This document shows, in pieces, positions 47,677 through 56,739 of a DNA stretch of 64,000 nucleotides (positions are counted from its first letter, which is position 1; each line of letters starts with the position of its first letter). The position numbers and the translations under genes were made by a program. This DNA is from Methylobacterium sp. J-068 (GTDB taxonomy: Bacteria > Pseudomonadota > Alphaproteobacteria > Rhizobiales > Beijerinckiaceae), in the NCBI RefSeq assembly GCF_022829445.1, contig NZ_JAKSXY010000122.1, forward strand, positions 124,001 to 188,000, read 5' to 3'. The notes below the pieces were generated by a model that saw only the letters and a program-made list of their open reading frames with translations, had not been told where the DNA came from and made no database searches.

Positions 47677-47763
47677 CGGCAGCGTCGGCGGGAGGACGGT
47701 TGGGCGCTTGTGACGACGGAGCGCCCCCGGCACAAGGGCCCGGCGCCTATCGAGAACGTCAGG

Positions 47764-48798
47764 TCACGGCTGCCAGGCTTCCGCAGGCCGCGCCTCGGCC
47801 TCGGCGAGCTTCGCCTCGTCCATCTCGCGGGCCAGCGCCCGCAGCGCATCCTGGACGCCGAGGCCGGTGGCCGAGGAGAGGATCAGGGGCTTCTTCTTCG
47901 AGGCGCGCTTCAGACGCGCGACCTGCTCCTTCAGGGTATCCGGATCGACCACGTCGGCCTTCGAGAGCGCCACGATCTCGGGCTTCTCGTCGAGGCCGTT
48001 GCCGTAGGCCTCGAGTTCGCGCCGGACGAGCTTGTAGGTCTTGCCGGCATGCTCGTTCGTGGCTTCCACGAGGTGGAGCAGCACGCGGCAGCGCTCCACG
48101 TGGGCCAGGAACTTGTCGCCGAGGCCGACGCCGTCATGCGCTCCCTCGATCAGGCCGGGAATGTCGGCGAGCACGAATTCCCGCTCGTCCGAGCGGACGA
48201 CGCCGAGGCCGGGATGCAGGGTGGTGAAGGGATAATCCGCGATCTTGGGCTTGGCCGCCGTGACGGTGGCGAGGAAGGTCGACTTGCCGGCATTCGGCAG
48301 CCCGACGAGGCCCGCATCGGCGATGAGCTTGAGGCGCAGCCAGATCCACTGCTCGTGGCCTTCGAGCCCCGGATTGGCGTGCTTCGGCGCGCGGTTGGTC
48401 GAGGTGGTGAAGTAGGCGTTGCCGAATCCGCCGTTGCCGCCCTTGGCGAGGCGCACGCGCTGGCCGACATGCGTCATGTCGGCGATCAGGGTCTCGCCGT
48501 CCTCGGCCAGGATCTCGGTGCCGGCCGGCACCTTCAGCACCACGTCGGCGCCGTTGGCCCCGTGGCGGTTCGAGCCCATGCCGTGCTCGCCCTTCCGGGC
48601 CTTGAAATGCTGCTGGTAGCGGTAGTCGATCAGGGTGTTGAGGCCGTCGACGCACTCCACCCAGACGTCGCCGCCGCGCCCGCCGTCGCCGCCGTTGGGG
48701 CCGCCGAACTCGATGAACTTTTCGCGCCGGAAGGCCACGCATCCGGCACCACCGTCGCCGGAGCGGACATAGACCTTGGCTTCGTCGAGGAATTTCAC
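47764..48798 (-). CDS. obgE: Obg-family GTPase ObgE/CgtA
   Basis: Ribosome-assembly and stress GTPase. The 344-residue protein begins KFLDEAKVYVRSGDGGAGCV, the glycine-rich Obg domain with GGDGGRGGDVW, then the G domain with GLPNAGKSTF, DIPGLIEGAH and SKADVVD. It has only a short tail. The start is GTG at 48798, preceded by a purine-poor leader. rpmA and rplU lie upstream, the usual arrangement, separated here by one hypothetical gene. Confidence 0.96.
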   Translation of the reverse strand: MKFLDEAKVYVRSGDGGAGCVAFRREKFIEFGGPNGGDGGRGGDVWVECVDGLNTLIDYRYQQHFKARKGEHGMGSNRHGANGADVVLKVPAGTEILAEDGETLIADMTHVGQRVRLAKGGNGGFGNAYFTTSTNRAPKHANPGLEGHEQWIWLRLKLIADAGLVGLPNAGKSTFLATVTAAKPKIADYPFTTLHPGLGVVRSDEREFVLADIPGLIEGAHDGVGLGDKFLAHVERCRVLLHLVEATNEHAGKTYKLVRRELEAYGNGLDEKPEIVALSKADVVDPDTLKEQVARLKRASKKKPLILSSATGLGVQDALRALAREMDEAKLAEAEARPAEAWQP

Positions 48799-48906
48799 GG
48801 TGCTGCTCGTCTCGTGGATTCGGCCCGGCGCGCCGGACCACTGGCCCTACCTTGCGCTCCGATCGGTGCCGGCGGGAAGCCCCGCATGGTCAGATGGCCC
48901 CGACGC

Positions 48907-49395
48907 TCAGACGCCGCTCTGGCGGCACTTCCCGTCGAGGTTGAGATATTGAACGCTGCGCAGCCCGGCCTCGAACCATGTGGCGCCCCGGCGCGCCGGA
49001 TCGTAGCCGTAGAGATTGATCCGGATCGCGCCGTCCGGCGAGGTCAGGACCGCGGGGTCCTCCAAAGCCGTGAAGGACCAGACCGGCGCGACGCCCGCGT
49101 CAGCGAATCCGGCGCGCGTTCCGTCCGCCTCGATCTGATCGGTCTGCGTGAAGACCGGGGCAGCGTTCCCCGCGCCCCTCCCGCCGGACACCATCCCGAA
49201 GGTGAAGCCCACCTTGGGCGCGCGCCCGACGAAATTGTAGAACTCGCAATAGAGGACCGGGCCGCCGACCGGAGGATTCGTGGCCGCCGCCGGCTCCTGC
49301 GTGCTCCGAAACCGCGGGACCGCGAACACGGCCACCAGAGCCAAACCGCCGAGGACCAGGAGGCCGGACATCACGATCGGCCGGGCTGGACGCAT
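48907..49395 (-). CDS. Hypothetical membrane-anchored protein
   Basis: A 162-residue protein with an N-terminal anchor (IVMSGLLVLGGLALVAVFAV) and an extracytoplasmic domain rich in Gly and aromatic residues, with Cys in VLYCEFYNFVG and a final KCRQSG that could form a disulfide. It sits between rpmA and obgE, where a GNAT acetyltransferase is often found in relatives, but shows no GNAT motif. No family recognised. Confidence 0.6.
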   Translation of the reverse strand: MRPARPIVMSGLLVLGGLALVAVFAVPRFRSTQEPAAATNPPVGGPVLYCEFYNFVGRAPKVGFTFGMVSGGRGAGNAAPVFTQTDQIEADGTRAGFADAGVAPVWSFTALEDPAVLTSPDGAIRINLYGYDPARRGATWFEAGLRSVQYLNLDGKCRQSGV

Positions 49396-49411
49396 GCTTC
49401 ACCTCAAGACG

Positions 49412-49441
49412 ACGAAAGGGAGGATGGCTGCCCATCCTCCC
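49412..49441 (-). terminator. Terminator downstream of rpmA
   Basis: On the minus strand a 10-bp perfect stem (GGGAGGATGG / CCATCCTCCC, 4-nt loop) is followed by TTTCGTC, placed 60 bp after the rpmA stop. Confidence 0.6.
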
Positions 49442-49502
49442 CGACGGTCTCTCGAACGGATGGCGCCCGCCCGTTTTCAGGGCAGGCTTTCGGACCGACC
49501 GT

Positions 49503-49769
49503 CTACTCGGCGGCTTCCTGCACCGGAACCACCGTGACGAAGGCGCGGCCGCGCTTCGTCTCGAACAGTACGCGGCCGGCGACCTTGGCGAACAGGGTGT
49601 GGTCCGTGCCGATGCCGACATTGGTGCCGGGGTGCCACTTGGTGCCGCGCTGGCGCACGATGATGTTGCCCGGAATCACGGCTTCCGAGCCGAACTTCTT
49701 CACGCCGAGGCGCTGACCGGCCGAATCGCGGCCGTTGCGGGACGAGCCGCCTGCTTTTTTATGGGCCAT
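49503..49769 (-). CDS. rpmA: 50S ribosomal protein L27
   Basis: An 88-residue ribosomal protein near the peptidyl-transferase centre. MAHKKAGGSSRNGRDSAGQR and VIPGNIIVRQRGTKWHPG are diagnostic. It lies 39 bp after rplU and shares its promoter. Confidence 0.97.
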   Translation of the reverse strand: MAHKKAGGSSRNGRDSAGQRLGVKKFGSEAVIPGNIIVRQRGTKWHPGTNVGIGTDHTLFAKVAGRVLFETKRGRAFVTVVPVQEAAE

Positions 49770-49808
49770 GGGGAGTTACTCCGAATTCTTGGATCTCAGG
49801 TCGGATCG

Positions 49809-50123
49809 TCAGGCGCTGATGCCGGTGATGCGCACCACGGTGTGGTGCTGCCGGTGGCCCCGCTTGCGGCGGGAATTCTGGCGGCGGCGCTTCTTGAAGG
49901 CGATGACCTTCGCGTCGCGGCCGTGGCTGACGATCTCGCCGGTGACGCTGATGCCCGAGAGCAGCGGCGCGCCGACCTGGGTGGCGCCTTCGCCGTTCGT
50001 GAACAAAAGCACGTCACCGAAGGTGACGGCCGAACCGGCCTCGCCCTCGAGGGTGGCGATCGTGATGGTGTCGTTGGCGGCAACGCGATACTGCTTGCCG
50101 CCCGTCTTGATGACTGCGAACAT
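49809..50123 (-). CDS. rplU: 50S ribosomal protein L21
   Basis: A 104-residue 23S rRNA-binding protein: MFAVIKTGGKQYRVAANDTI, FKKRRRQNSRRKRGHRQ and HHTVVRITGI all fit the family. The start at 50123 is the family start; the in-frame extension to 50303 is leader sequence. A canonical promoter lies 150-180 bp upstream. Confidence 0.97.
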   Translation of the reverse strand: MFAVIKTGGKQYRVAANDTITIATLEGEAGSAVTFGDVLLFTNGEGATQVGAPLLSGISVTGEIVSHGRDAKVIAFKKRRRQNSRRKRGHRQHHTVVRITGISA

Positions 50124-50274
50124 CGTTCTCTCTTCGTGTTCTCTGCCGGCCTCCGGCGCGCCTCGCGGCGAATCCTGGGCCGTCTTCTTGTTCAGGTCAT
50201 CCGCACCGTCGGATCGAGCCGGGGGCGAACGCGAAACGCGCGAGCTTCGTCGAGGAAGTCGCGCGAGACGAGGT

Positions 50275-50303
50275 GGATAGTCGCAGACGGTGCGAATTGT
50301 CAA
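50275..50303 (-). promoter_or_regulatory. Promoter of rplU-rpmA
   Basis: On the minus strand, TTGACA (50303-50298), a 17-bp spacer and CTATCC (50280-50275) match the alphaproteobacterial housekeeping consensus, leaving a leader of about 145 nt. Confidence 0.7.
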
Positions 50304-50327
50304 TGTTTCGGCCGCAGCGGTCCGCGC

Positions 50328-51890
50328 CTACCGCTTGGTCAGGCCGCCCAGCACGTTGCGCAGGATCGCATTCCCGACCTCGGTGCCGACCTTGCGCGCC
50401 ATCGAGCGGGCGGCGTTGCCCAGCACCTGTTCGGCGAGGCTCGGCGGGGGGCGGCGCCCTTTCCCCGCCGGCTTGGTGCCCAGCACGCCGCCAAGCCAGC
50501 CGCCGAGCATCCCGCCGATCCCGCCCTCGGGAGCGGCCGCGCCGTCCGTTCCGCCCGCGTCGAGCCCCTTGCGGGCGGCCAGCATCTCGTAGGCGCTCTC
50601 GTTGTCCACGGCCTCATCGTACTTGCCGCGCACCGGGCTTTTCGCGATCAGTTCGGCCCGTTCGGCCGGGGTGATCGGGCCGACGCGCCCCTGCGGCGGG
50701 GCGATCAGGGCGCGTTCCACGATCGAGGGCGTGCCCTTGGCCTCCAGAAAGCTCACCAGGGCCTCGCCGACGCCGAGTTCGGTGATGGCCTTGGCGACAT
50801 CGAAGCCGGGATTCTGGCGGAACGTCTCGGCGGCGGCCTTCACGGCGCGCTGATCGCGGGGCGTGAAGGCGCGCAGGGCGTGCTGCACCCGGTTGCCGAG
50901 CTGGCCGAGCACCGATTCCGGCACGTCGAGGGGGTTCTGCGTCACGAAGTAGACGCCGACGCCCTTCGAGCGGATCAGGCGCACCACCTGCTCCACCGCG
51001 TCGAGGAGGGCCTTCGGCGCATCGTCGAACAGCAGGTGCGCCTCGTCGAAGAAGAAGACGAGCTTCGGCTTGTCGAGGTCGCCGACCTCGGGCAGCTGCT
51101 CGAAGAGTTCGGAGAGCATCCACAGCAGGAACGAGGCGTAGAGGCGCGGCCGCTGCATCAGCTTGTCGGCGGCCAGGATGTTGACGATGCCCCGACCCTC
51201 GCGGTCGACCCGCATGAAGTCGTTGAGGTCGAGGGCCGGCTCGCCGAAGAACCTGTCCGCCCCCTGGTTCTCCAGCATCAGCAGCTGACGCTGGATCGCG
51301 CCCACGGAGGCGGCCGAGACGTTGCCGTACTGGCCCGAGACCGCCTTCAGGTTCTCGGTGAGGTAGAGGAGCAGCGCGCGCAGGTCCTTCAGGTCCAGCA
51401 CCGGCCATTTGTTGTCGTCGGCGACCCGGAAGGCGATGTTGAGCACGCCCTCCTGCGTGTCGTTCAGTTCCAGCAGGCGGGCCAGCAGGAGCGGCCCCAT
51501 CTCGATCACGGTGCAGCGGATCGGATGGCCCTGGTCGCCGAACAGGTCCCAGAACACGGTCGGGAACCGGTCGGGCTCGTAGGGCACGCCCAGTTCCTCG
51601 GCGCGCTTGACGAAGACCGGCTTCGATTCACCGGCCGCCGCCAGCCCCGAGAGGTCGCCCTTGATGTCGGCGGCGAAGACCGGGACGCCGGCATTGGAGA
51701 AGCCCTCCGCCATCACCTGAAGGGTCACGGTCTTGCCGGTGCCGGTGGCCCCTGCGACGAGGCCGTGGCGGTTGGCCAGGCGCAGGGTCAGCCCCTCGGG
51801 CTTGAGGGTTCCGTCCCTCATCGGCGCCTTGCCGACCAGGATCGTGTCGACCGGGATCTTGTCGACCGGGATCTCGCCGCCGCCCTGCAT
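50328..51890 (-). CDS. HerA-like ATPase (DUF853/YjgR family)
   Basis: A 520-residue cytosolic ATPase of the HerA/FtsK type. Walker A is GATGTGKTVTLQ (about 50-61), Walker B is KLVFFFDEAHLLFDDA, and the later VYFVTQNPLDVPESVLGQLG is the family sensor segment. A Gly/Pro/Lys-rich linker and a helical tail end it. The ATG at 51890 is chosen because GGGGGAG lies just upstream. The substrate is unknown in this family. Confidence 0.85.
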   Translation of the reverse strand: MQGGGEIPVDKIPVDTILVGKAPMRDGTLKPEGLTLRLANRHGLVAGATGTGKTVTLQVMAEGFSNAGVPVFAADIKGDLSGLAAAGESKPVFVKRAEELGVPYEPDRFPTVFWDLFGDQGHPIRCTVIEMGPLLLARLLELNDTQEGVLNIAFRVADDNKWPVLDLKDLRALLLYLTENLKAVSGQYGNVSAASVGAIQRQLLMLENQGADRFFGEPALDLNDFMRVDREGRGIVNILAADKLMQRPRLYASFLLWMLSELFEQLPEVGDLDKPKLVFFFDEAHLLFDDAPKALLDAVEQVVRLIRSKGVGVYFVTQNPLDVPESVLGQLGNRVQHALRAFTPRDQRAVKAAAETFRQNPGFDVAKAITELGVGEALVSFLEAKGTPSIVERALIAPPQGRVGPITPAERAELIAKSPVRGKYDEAVDNESAYEMLAARKGLDAGGTDGAAAPEGGIGGMLGGWLGGVLGTKPAGKGRRPPPSLAEQVLGNAARSMARKVGTEVGNAILRNVLGGLTKR

Positions 51891-52044
51891 GACCGCTCCC
51901 CCGAACCATCGCGGCAAAGCCGCCTCGACCGTGACCGTTATGGCGGGCGGGCGCGCCGATTTCCAGCGGAACCATCCCCGGCCTTGATTTCATGCCGGCA
52001 AGGCCGGAAGGACTATCTCCGCATCGCGCTGGAGTTGTTCGAAG

Positions 52045-52431
52045 ATGGAAGAGTTGATCGCCCGCGTCACGACCCGAACCGGCCTCGATGCCGCGACGGC
52101 ACAGACCGCCATCGGCCACATCCTGGCCTTCCTGCAGAAGGAAGGGCCGGCCACCGAGGTGAGCCAGCTGCTCGCCGCCCTGCCGGGCTCCGAGACGACG
52201 ATCGCCGAATCCAATGCCGGCGAGGGCGGCGGCGGCCTGATGGGCATGCTCGGCGGCATGATGGGCGGGGGCGTCATGGCGCTCGGCCAGAAGCTGATGG
52301 CGGCCGGCGTGCCCATGGGTCAGATGCAGCCGCTCGGCCAGGAGCTGTTCGCCTATGGCCGCGAGAAGGCCGGCGAGGACGTGATGGGGCCGATCGTCGG
52401 CGCGATCCCGGGCCTGAACCAGTTCGTCTAA
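52045..52431 (+). CDS. Small helical protein with Gly/Met-rich centre (DUF2267/DUF2780-like)
   Basis: A 128-residue protein. The N-terminal helix bundle (MEELIARVTTRTGLDAATAQ, then IGHILAFLQKEGPATEV) resembles DUF2267/DUF2780 proteins. A Gly/Met-rich stretch (GLMGMLGGMMGGGVMALGQ, about 64-82) and another helix with QELFAYGREKAGEDVMGPI follow. Function unknown. It is divergent from the HerA-like gene, with starts 154 bp apart. Confidence 0.65.
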   Translation: MEELIARVTTRTGLDAATAQTAIGHILAFLQKEGPATEVSQLLAALPGSETTIAESNAGEGGGGLMGMLGGMMGGGVMALGQKLMAAGVPMGQMQPLGQELFAYGREKAGEDVMGPIVGAIPGLNQFV

Positions 52432-52627
52432 CCTAACGATTTCTTCGGCGGCTACCCACCGGTGAGCCGCCGGATTCGGCACGGATCGATTCGCCAACTC
52501 CCTGTCGGCCAAGACGAATCTCTGTCATAAAAGCGTGCGCGCTTCGTGATGTTGTGATCCCCCGAAGGCGTGAGGCCGAGGGCTCCAGCGGGAGCCCGCC
52601 TCGCAGGCCCGACAGGCGGATTCGACG

Positions 52628-53701
52628 ATGGTCCCCAACTTCGCGCGAGATGCGTCCGCAGCGTGGCTCACCGGCTGGGAGACGCATGTTCAGGCCCCCC
52701 TCGCCCGGATGAAGCAGAGGAGCGCCGATGCCGGGCTTCCCGGATTCGCGGGGCTTCCCGGGTTTGCGGGACTTCCTGGTTTCGCGGGGCTTCCCGGTTT
52801 CAACGGCCGTGGCCTGATCCCGCCCGGCGCCGTTCCGATCCGGTTCAAGCCCCGCCTGAAGAAGCCGCTCGCGGCTCCCGGCCTCGATCCGAGCCTCGGC
52901 CGCATCGGCAACCTCGAAGTCCGGCTGGCGACCTCGGTCTCCGAGATCCGGCGGGCCCAGCGCCTGCGCTACCGGGTGTTCTACGAGGAGATGTCGGCGG
53001 TGGCCTCCGGCATGAGCCTGCTGTCGCGCCGCGACATCGACGGCTACGACGCGGTCTGCGACCACCTCCTCGTCATCGACCACGCCGCCACCGAGGCCAA
53101 GCCGTTCCGCAAGCCCCGTCCGAAGGTGGTGGGCACCTACCGCCTGCTGCGTCAGGAATCGGCCGACCGCCATTTCGGCTTCTACACCGCGGGCGAGTAC
53201 GACATCGCTCCCCTGCTGGCCGCCCATCCGGGCAAGCGCTTCCTCGAACTCGGCCGCTCCTGCGTGCTCAAGCCCTACCGGACCAAGCGCACGGTGGAAC
53301 TGCTCTGGGCCGGCATCTGGGCCTATGTCCAGCACCATCGGATCGACGCGATGCTCGGCTGCGCCAGCCTGGAGGGGACCGACCCCGACCGCCTCGCCCT
53401 GCCCTTGAGCTTCCTCCACCACCATGCCCGCGCGCCCGAGCCCTGGCGCGCCCGGGCGCTGCCGGAGCACTACGTGGCCATGGACCGGCTCGCGCGCGAG
53501 GCCGTGGACCCGAAGGCGGCGCTGCAATCCCTGCCGCCCCTGATCAAGGGCTACCTGCGCGTCGGCGCCACCTTCGGCGACGGGGCGGTGGTGGACCGTC
53601 AGTTCGGCACCACCGACGTGTTCGTGGTGCTGCCGGTCTCGGCGATCGCCGCCCGCTACATCGACCATTTCGGCCCGGCCGCGAACCGCCGGGCGGCGTG
53701 A
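52628..53701 (+). CDS. olsB: OlsB-like GNAT N-acyltransferase with collagen-like insert
   Basis: A 357-residue protein. Residues 90-345 match the hemolysin-like N-acyltransferases that include OlsB, which acylates ornithine to start ornithine-lipid synthesis: RRAQRLRYRVFYEEM, then FLELGRSCVLKPYRTKRTVE and LPPLIKGYLRVGATFGDGAV. The N-terminal 90 residues are extra and include four GLPGFA-type hexapeptides (36-59). An olsA partner is not adjacent; a different amino-acid acceptor is possible. Confidence 0.8.
   Translation: MVPNFARDASAAWLTGWETHVQAPLARMKQRSADAGLPGFAGLPGFAGLPGFAGLPGFNGRGLIPPGAVPIRFKPRLKKPLAAPGLDPSLGRIGNLEVRLATSVSEIRRAQRLRYRVFYEEMSAVASGMSLLSRRDIDGYDAVCDHLLVIDHAATEAKPFRKPRPKVVGTYRLLRQESADRHFGFYTAGEYDIAPLLAAHPGKRFLELGRSCVLKPYRTKRTVELLWAGIWAYVQHHRIDAMLGCASLEGTDPDRLALPLSFLHHHARAPEPWRARALPEHYVAMDRLAREAVDPKAALQSLPPLIKGYLRVGATFGDGAVVDRQFGTTDVFVVLPVSAIAARYIDHFGPAANRRAA
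52733..52804 (+). repeat. Four 18-bp repeats encoding GLPGFA hexapeptides
   Basis: Units at 52733, 52751, 52769 and 52787 read GGGCTTCCCGGATTCGCG with small third-position differences. They encode GLPGFA three times and GLPGFN once, with Gly at every third residue as in collagen. Confidence 0.85.
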
Positions 53702-53732
53702 TCCTGAGCGGCTCCCAGCCCACGCATCGCGG

Positions 53733-54596
53733 CTAGGCCCTGGCCGCGTCCGCCACCAAAGCGGCCAGCCCTTCCCGGTAGGTCGGATAGGCGAGCGTGA
53801 CCCCGAGTTCCTCACGGATGCGGCGGTTCCTGACCCGCTTGTTCTCGCCGTAGAAGCTGCGGGCCATCGGGCTGAGGTCGGCGGTCTCGAAATCCACCTC
53901 CGGCGGCAGCGGCAGGCCGGCGAGCGCCGCGGCGTATTCGGTGACCACCTGCGGGGGCGTCGGCGCGTCGTCGGTGACGTTGTAGACCGCGCCGTTCCGG
54001 GGCCGCGCGATCGAGGCCAGCAGTGTCGTGGCGATGTCGTCCACGTGGATGCGGTTGAAGACCTGGCCCGGCTTGATGATCCGCTGCGACTTGCCCTCGC
54101 GCAGCTTCACGATCGGGTTGCGGCCCGGCCCGTAGATCCCCGAGAGCCGGAAGACCTGGACCGCCTTGCCGGTCTCGGCGCCGAGCGCCAACCAGTCGGT
54201 CTCGACGGCGAGGCGCCCGCGCGAACGCGCGCTGACCGGCCTCGCGGGGGTCTCCTCGTCGATCCAGGCCCCCTCGTGGTCGCCGTAGACGCCGATCGTC
54301 GAGAGATAGCCGATCCAGCCGATGCGGCTCTGCGCGATGGCGTCGCGATAGCGGGCCAGCACCGTGTCGCCCGCGCGCCCGGGCGGCGCCGAGACCAGGA
54401 GCACGTCGGTCTCGGCCAGATCCGCCGCGATGCGGGGATCGTCGCTCTCCGGGCCGAAGGCGCGCAGGGCGGCAAGGTCGCTCGGAGCGCTGCGGGACGG
54501 GTCCGTCACCGTCGCGCGGATCGCCGCGAAGCCATCGCGCGCCCGCTCGACGAAGTGGCGCGCGGTGAAGCCGAGGCCGAAGACGAAGAGGTTCAT
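53733..54596 (-). CDS. SDR/NAD-dependent epimerase-like protein (YeeZ type)
   Basis: A 287-residue Rossmann-fold protein beginning MNLFVFGLGFTARHFVERA. YLSTIGVYGDHEGAWIDE covers the usual SDR active-site region, and RIHVDDIATTLLASI is the conserved late motif. The glycine motif is short (GLGFTA), as in YeeZ-type proteins. Substrate unknown. Its ATG overlaps the queG stop (ATGA), placing it in the fzlA-queG-SDR operon. Confidence 0.8.
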   Translation of the reverse strand: MNLFVFGLGFTARHFVERARDGFAAIRATVTDPSRSAPSDLAALRAFGPESDDPRIAADLAETDVLLVSAPPGRAGDTVLARYRDAIAQSRIGWIGYLSTIGVYGDHEGAWIDEETPARPVSARSRGRLAVETDWLALGAETGKAVQVFRLSGIYGPGRNPIVKLREGKSQRIIKPGQVFNRIHVDDIATTLLASIARPRNGAVYNVTDDAPTPPQVVTEYAAALAGLPLPPEVDFETADLSPMARSFYGENKRVRNRRIREELGVTLAYPTYREGLAALVADAARA

Positions 54597-55720
54597 GGCT
54601 GGGGCTGTCCTGTCGTCTCGGGCATGGCCAGGGCCGAGCGCCATTCGGCTTCGACCAGGGCGTCGGTTTCGCTCAAGCCGTGCGCGTTGAAAAGGGCCCG
54701 CAGCCGCGCCTCGGGCAGAAGGCGGCCGAGCGCCCAGACCGCCATGCCGCGAACCAGCGCGGCGGGATCGCCGAGGCAGCGTTCGGCCTCGGCGGCCAGG
54801 GCCGGATCGCCCGAATTGCCGATGGCGATCAGCACGTTGCGCAGGAAGCGGTCGCGCCCCGTGCGCTTGACCGGCGTGCCGGCGAAGCGCGCGCGAAACG
54901 CCGCGTCGTCGAGACGGGCAAGCTCGGCGAGCGGCGGCGCGGCCAGATCCGCCCGCGCGGACATCCGCCCTTCGGCCGCCACGGCGGCGAACTTGTTCCA
55001 GGGGCAGACCGCGAGGCAATCGTCGCAGCCGAAGATCCGGTTGCCGATGGCGGCGCGGAATTCCGGCGCGATCGGCCCCGCATGCTCGATGGTGAGGTAG
55101 GCGATGCAGCGCCGCGCATCGAGGCGATAGGGCTCGGGGAACGCGTTCGTCGGGCAGATGTCGAGGCAGCGCCGGCAGGAGCCGCAATGGTCGGTCTCGG
55201 CTGCGTCCGGCTCCAGATCGGCCGAGGTGTAGATGGCCCCGAGCAGGAGCCAGTTGCCGAGGTCGCGCGAGACCAGGACCGTGTGCTTGCCCTGCCAGCC
55301 GAGGCCGGCGGCGGCGGCCAGCGGCTTCTCCATCACCGGGGCGGTGTCGACGAAGACCTTCACGCGGACATCGCCCTTGGCCGAGAGGTAGCCGCCGAGC
55401 TCCTTGAGCTTGCCCTTCACCACCTCGTGGTAGTCGCGCCGCTGGGCATAGGCCGCGATGGCCCCCCGGTCGCGCCGCGCGAGCAGCGCCAGGGGATCGT
55501 GCTCCGGGCCGTAATTCATCCCGAGCACGACGACGCTGCGGACACCCGGCCACAAGGTGGCGGGGTCGGCGCGCTGGTCGGCCCGCTCCAGCATCCAGTC
55601 CATCGAACCGTGATGGCCGGCGGCGAGCCAGGCCGGGAGACGGGCCCGGAGTTCGGGCACGGCATCGGGCCGGGTGATCCGGATCGATTCGAAGCCGAGA
55701 TGGCGCGCCCGCGCGTCCAC
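54593..55720 (-). CDS. queG: Epoxyqueuosine reductase QueG
   Basis: Last step of queuosine synthesis on tRNA: reduces epoxyqueuosine to queuosine with cobalamin and two [4Fe-4S] clusters. The clusters are bound by CGSCRRCLDICPTNAF and CDDCLAVCPWNKF; GHHGSMDWMLERADQR is the family N-terminal signature. A HEAT-like C-terminus follows. The start is uncertain: GTG at 55720 gives 375 residues, close to the usual size, while the frame stays open further upstream. Confidence 0.92.
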   Translation of the reverse strand: MDARARHLGFESIRITRPDAVPELRARLPAWLAAGHHGSMDWMLERADQRADPATLWPGVRSVVVLGMNYGPEHDPLALLARRDRGAIAAYAQRRDYHEVVKGKLKELGGYLSAKGDVRVKVFVDTAPVMEKPLAAAAGLGWQGKHTVLVSRDLGNWLLLGAIYTSADLEPDAAETDHCGSCRRCLDICPTNAFPEPYRLDARRCIAYLTIEHAGPIAPEFRAAIGNRIFGCDDCLAVCPWNKFAAVAAEGRMSARADLAAPPLAELARLDDAAFRARFAGTPVKRTGRDRFLRNVLIAIGNSGDPALAAEAERCLGDPAALVRGMAVWALGRLLPEARLRALFNAHGLSETDALVEAEWRSALAMPETTGQPQP

Positions 55721-55794
55721 CGCCCGGCGCAGGTCGTCCCCGACGAGGATCTTGCGCGGGGCCGTGCGGGGGATTTCCTGGGAAACCCGCGCGT

Positions 55795-56487
55795 TCAGAA
55801 GTCCAGGTTCGCGTAGTGGTCGGCCGGGGCCATGCCCGGCACCCGGTCCGCCAGCAGGGTGCGGAAGGACGGACGCGACTTCACCCGCGCGTACCAGTCC
55901 CTCGCCGTCTCGTCCTCGTCCCATGGCACGTCGCCGAGATAATCCACGCAGGAGAGGTGGGCCGCCGCCGCGAGATCCGCATAGGTCAGATGGTCGCCCG
56001 CCAGCCATTTCCGGCGGGACATGAGGTAGCCGATATACTTCATGTGGTAGCGCACGTTGGTGCGCGCCGCGCGAATGGCGTGCATGTCCGGCGGGCCGCC
56101 GCCATTGGCGCTGTTCATGAAGCGCTTCGAGATCTTCTCGGTGACGAGGTACTCGGTCACCTCCGCGTTGAACTTGACGAGGAACCAGTCGAGCAGGCGG
56201 CGGACCTCGACGCGCGCGGCCGTGGTCTCGGGCAGGAGGCGCCGCCCGCTGAGGCCGAGCCCGCGCGTCTCGTCGAGATATTCGGCGATGATGCCGGCGC
56301 CCGGCACGGCGAGGCCGGTCTGCTCCACGAGCACCGGCGTGGTCCCGGCCGGATTGATCAGCAGGAAGGCCTCGCGCCGGTCCCAGGGGCGCTCCTCCAT
56401 CAGCGTCGGCTCCATGCCCATCTCGGACAGGACGAGACGGATGAAGCGGGAATGCGGGCAGAAGGGGGAGTGGTAGAGCGTCGCCAT
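55795..56487 (-). CDS. fzlA: Glutathione S-transferase-like protein, candidate FzlA
   Basis: A 230-residue GST-fold protein: MATLYHSPFCPHSRFIRLVL, INPAGTTPVLVEQ and AGIIAEYLDE form the thioredoxin-like domain, followed by an all-helical domain. In Caulobacter the GST homologue FzlA binds FtsZ and drives constriction. Its neighbours here, uppP and queG, and its WDRREAFLLINPAG segment suggest the same orthologue, but this rests on memory of the family. An ordinary GST is the alternative. Confidence 0.7.
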   Translation of the reverse strand: MATLYHSPFCPHSRFIRLVLSEMGMEPTLMEERPWDRREAFLLINPAGTTPVLVEQTGLAVPGAGIIAEYLDETRGLGLSGRRLLPETTAARVEVRRLLDWFLVKFNAEVTEYLVTEKISKRFMNSANGGGPPDMHAIRAARTNVRYHMKYIGYLMSRRKWLAGDHLTYADLAAAAHLSCVDYLGDVPWDEDETARDWYARVKSRPSFRTLLADRVPGMAPADHYANLDF

Positions 56488-56739
56488 CGAGGCCGTTTCG
56501 AACGGGGAAAGAGTGCCGGGGGACGAACCGCATCGTCGCCCTGCGGGGATGGTCGGCCGGACGAGACTTATTGCCCGATCATTGCCGCCTCATTAACACG
56601 CGCGGACCGAACGCGATAACCATCCGTCAACCTTGATGGATCACGTTCGATCCACGAGGGCCGCGTCCCGGATGACGGAGCGGCCCCGGGCCGTGCTGCC
56701 GCCGGGCCTTTCGAGATTCCAAACCGTCGAGGCGAAGTG

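Noticed and set aside
45784..49716. Plus-strand frame of 1310 codons across proA, proB and obgE
   Set aside because: Three well-conserved enzymes occupy the opposite strand; the long frame follows from GC bias.
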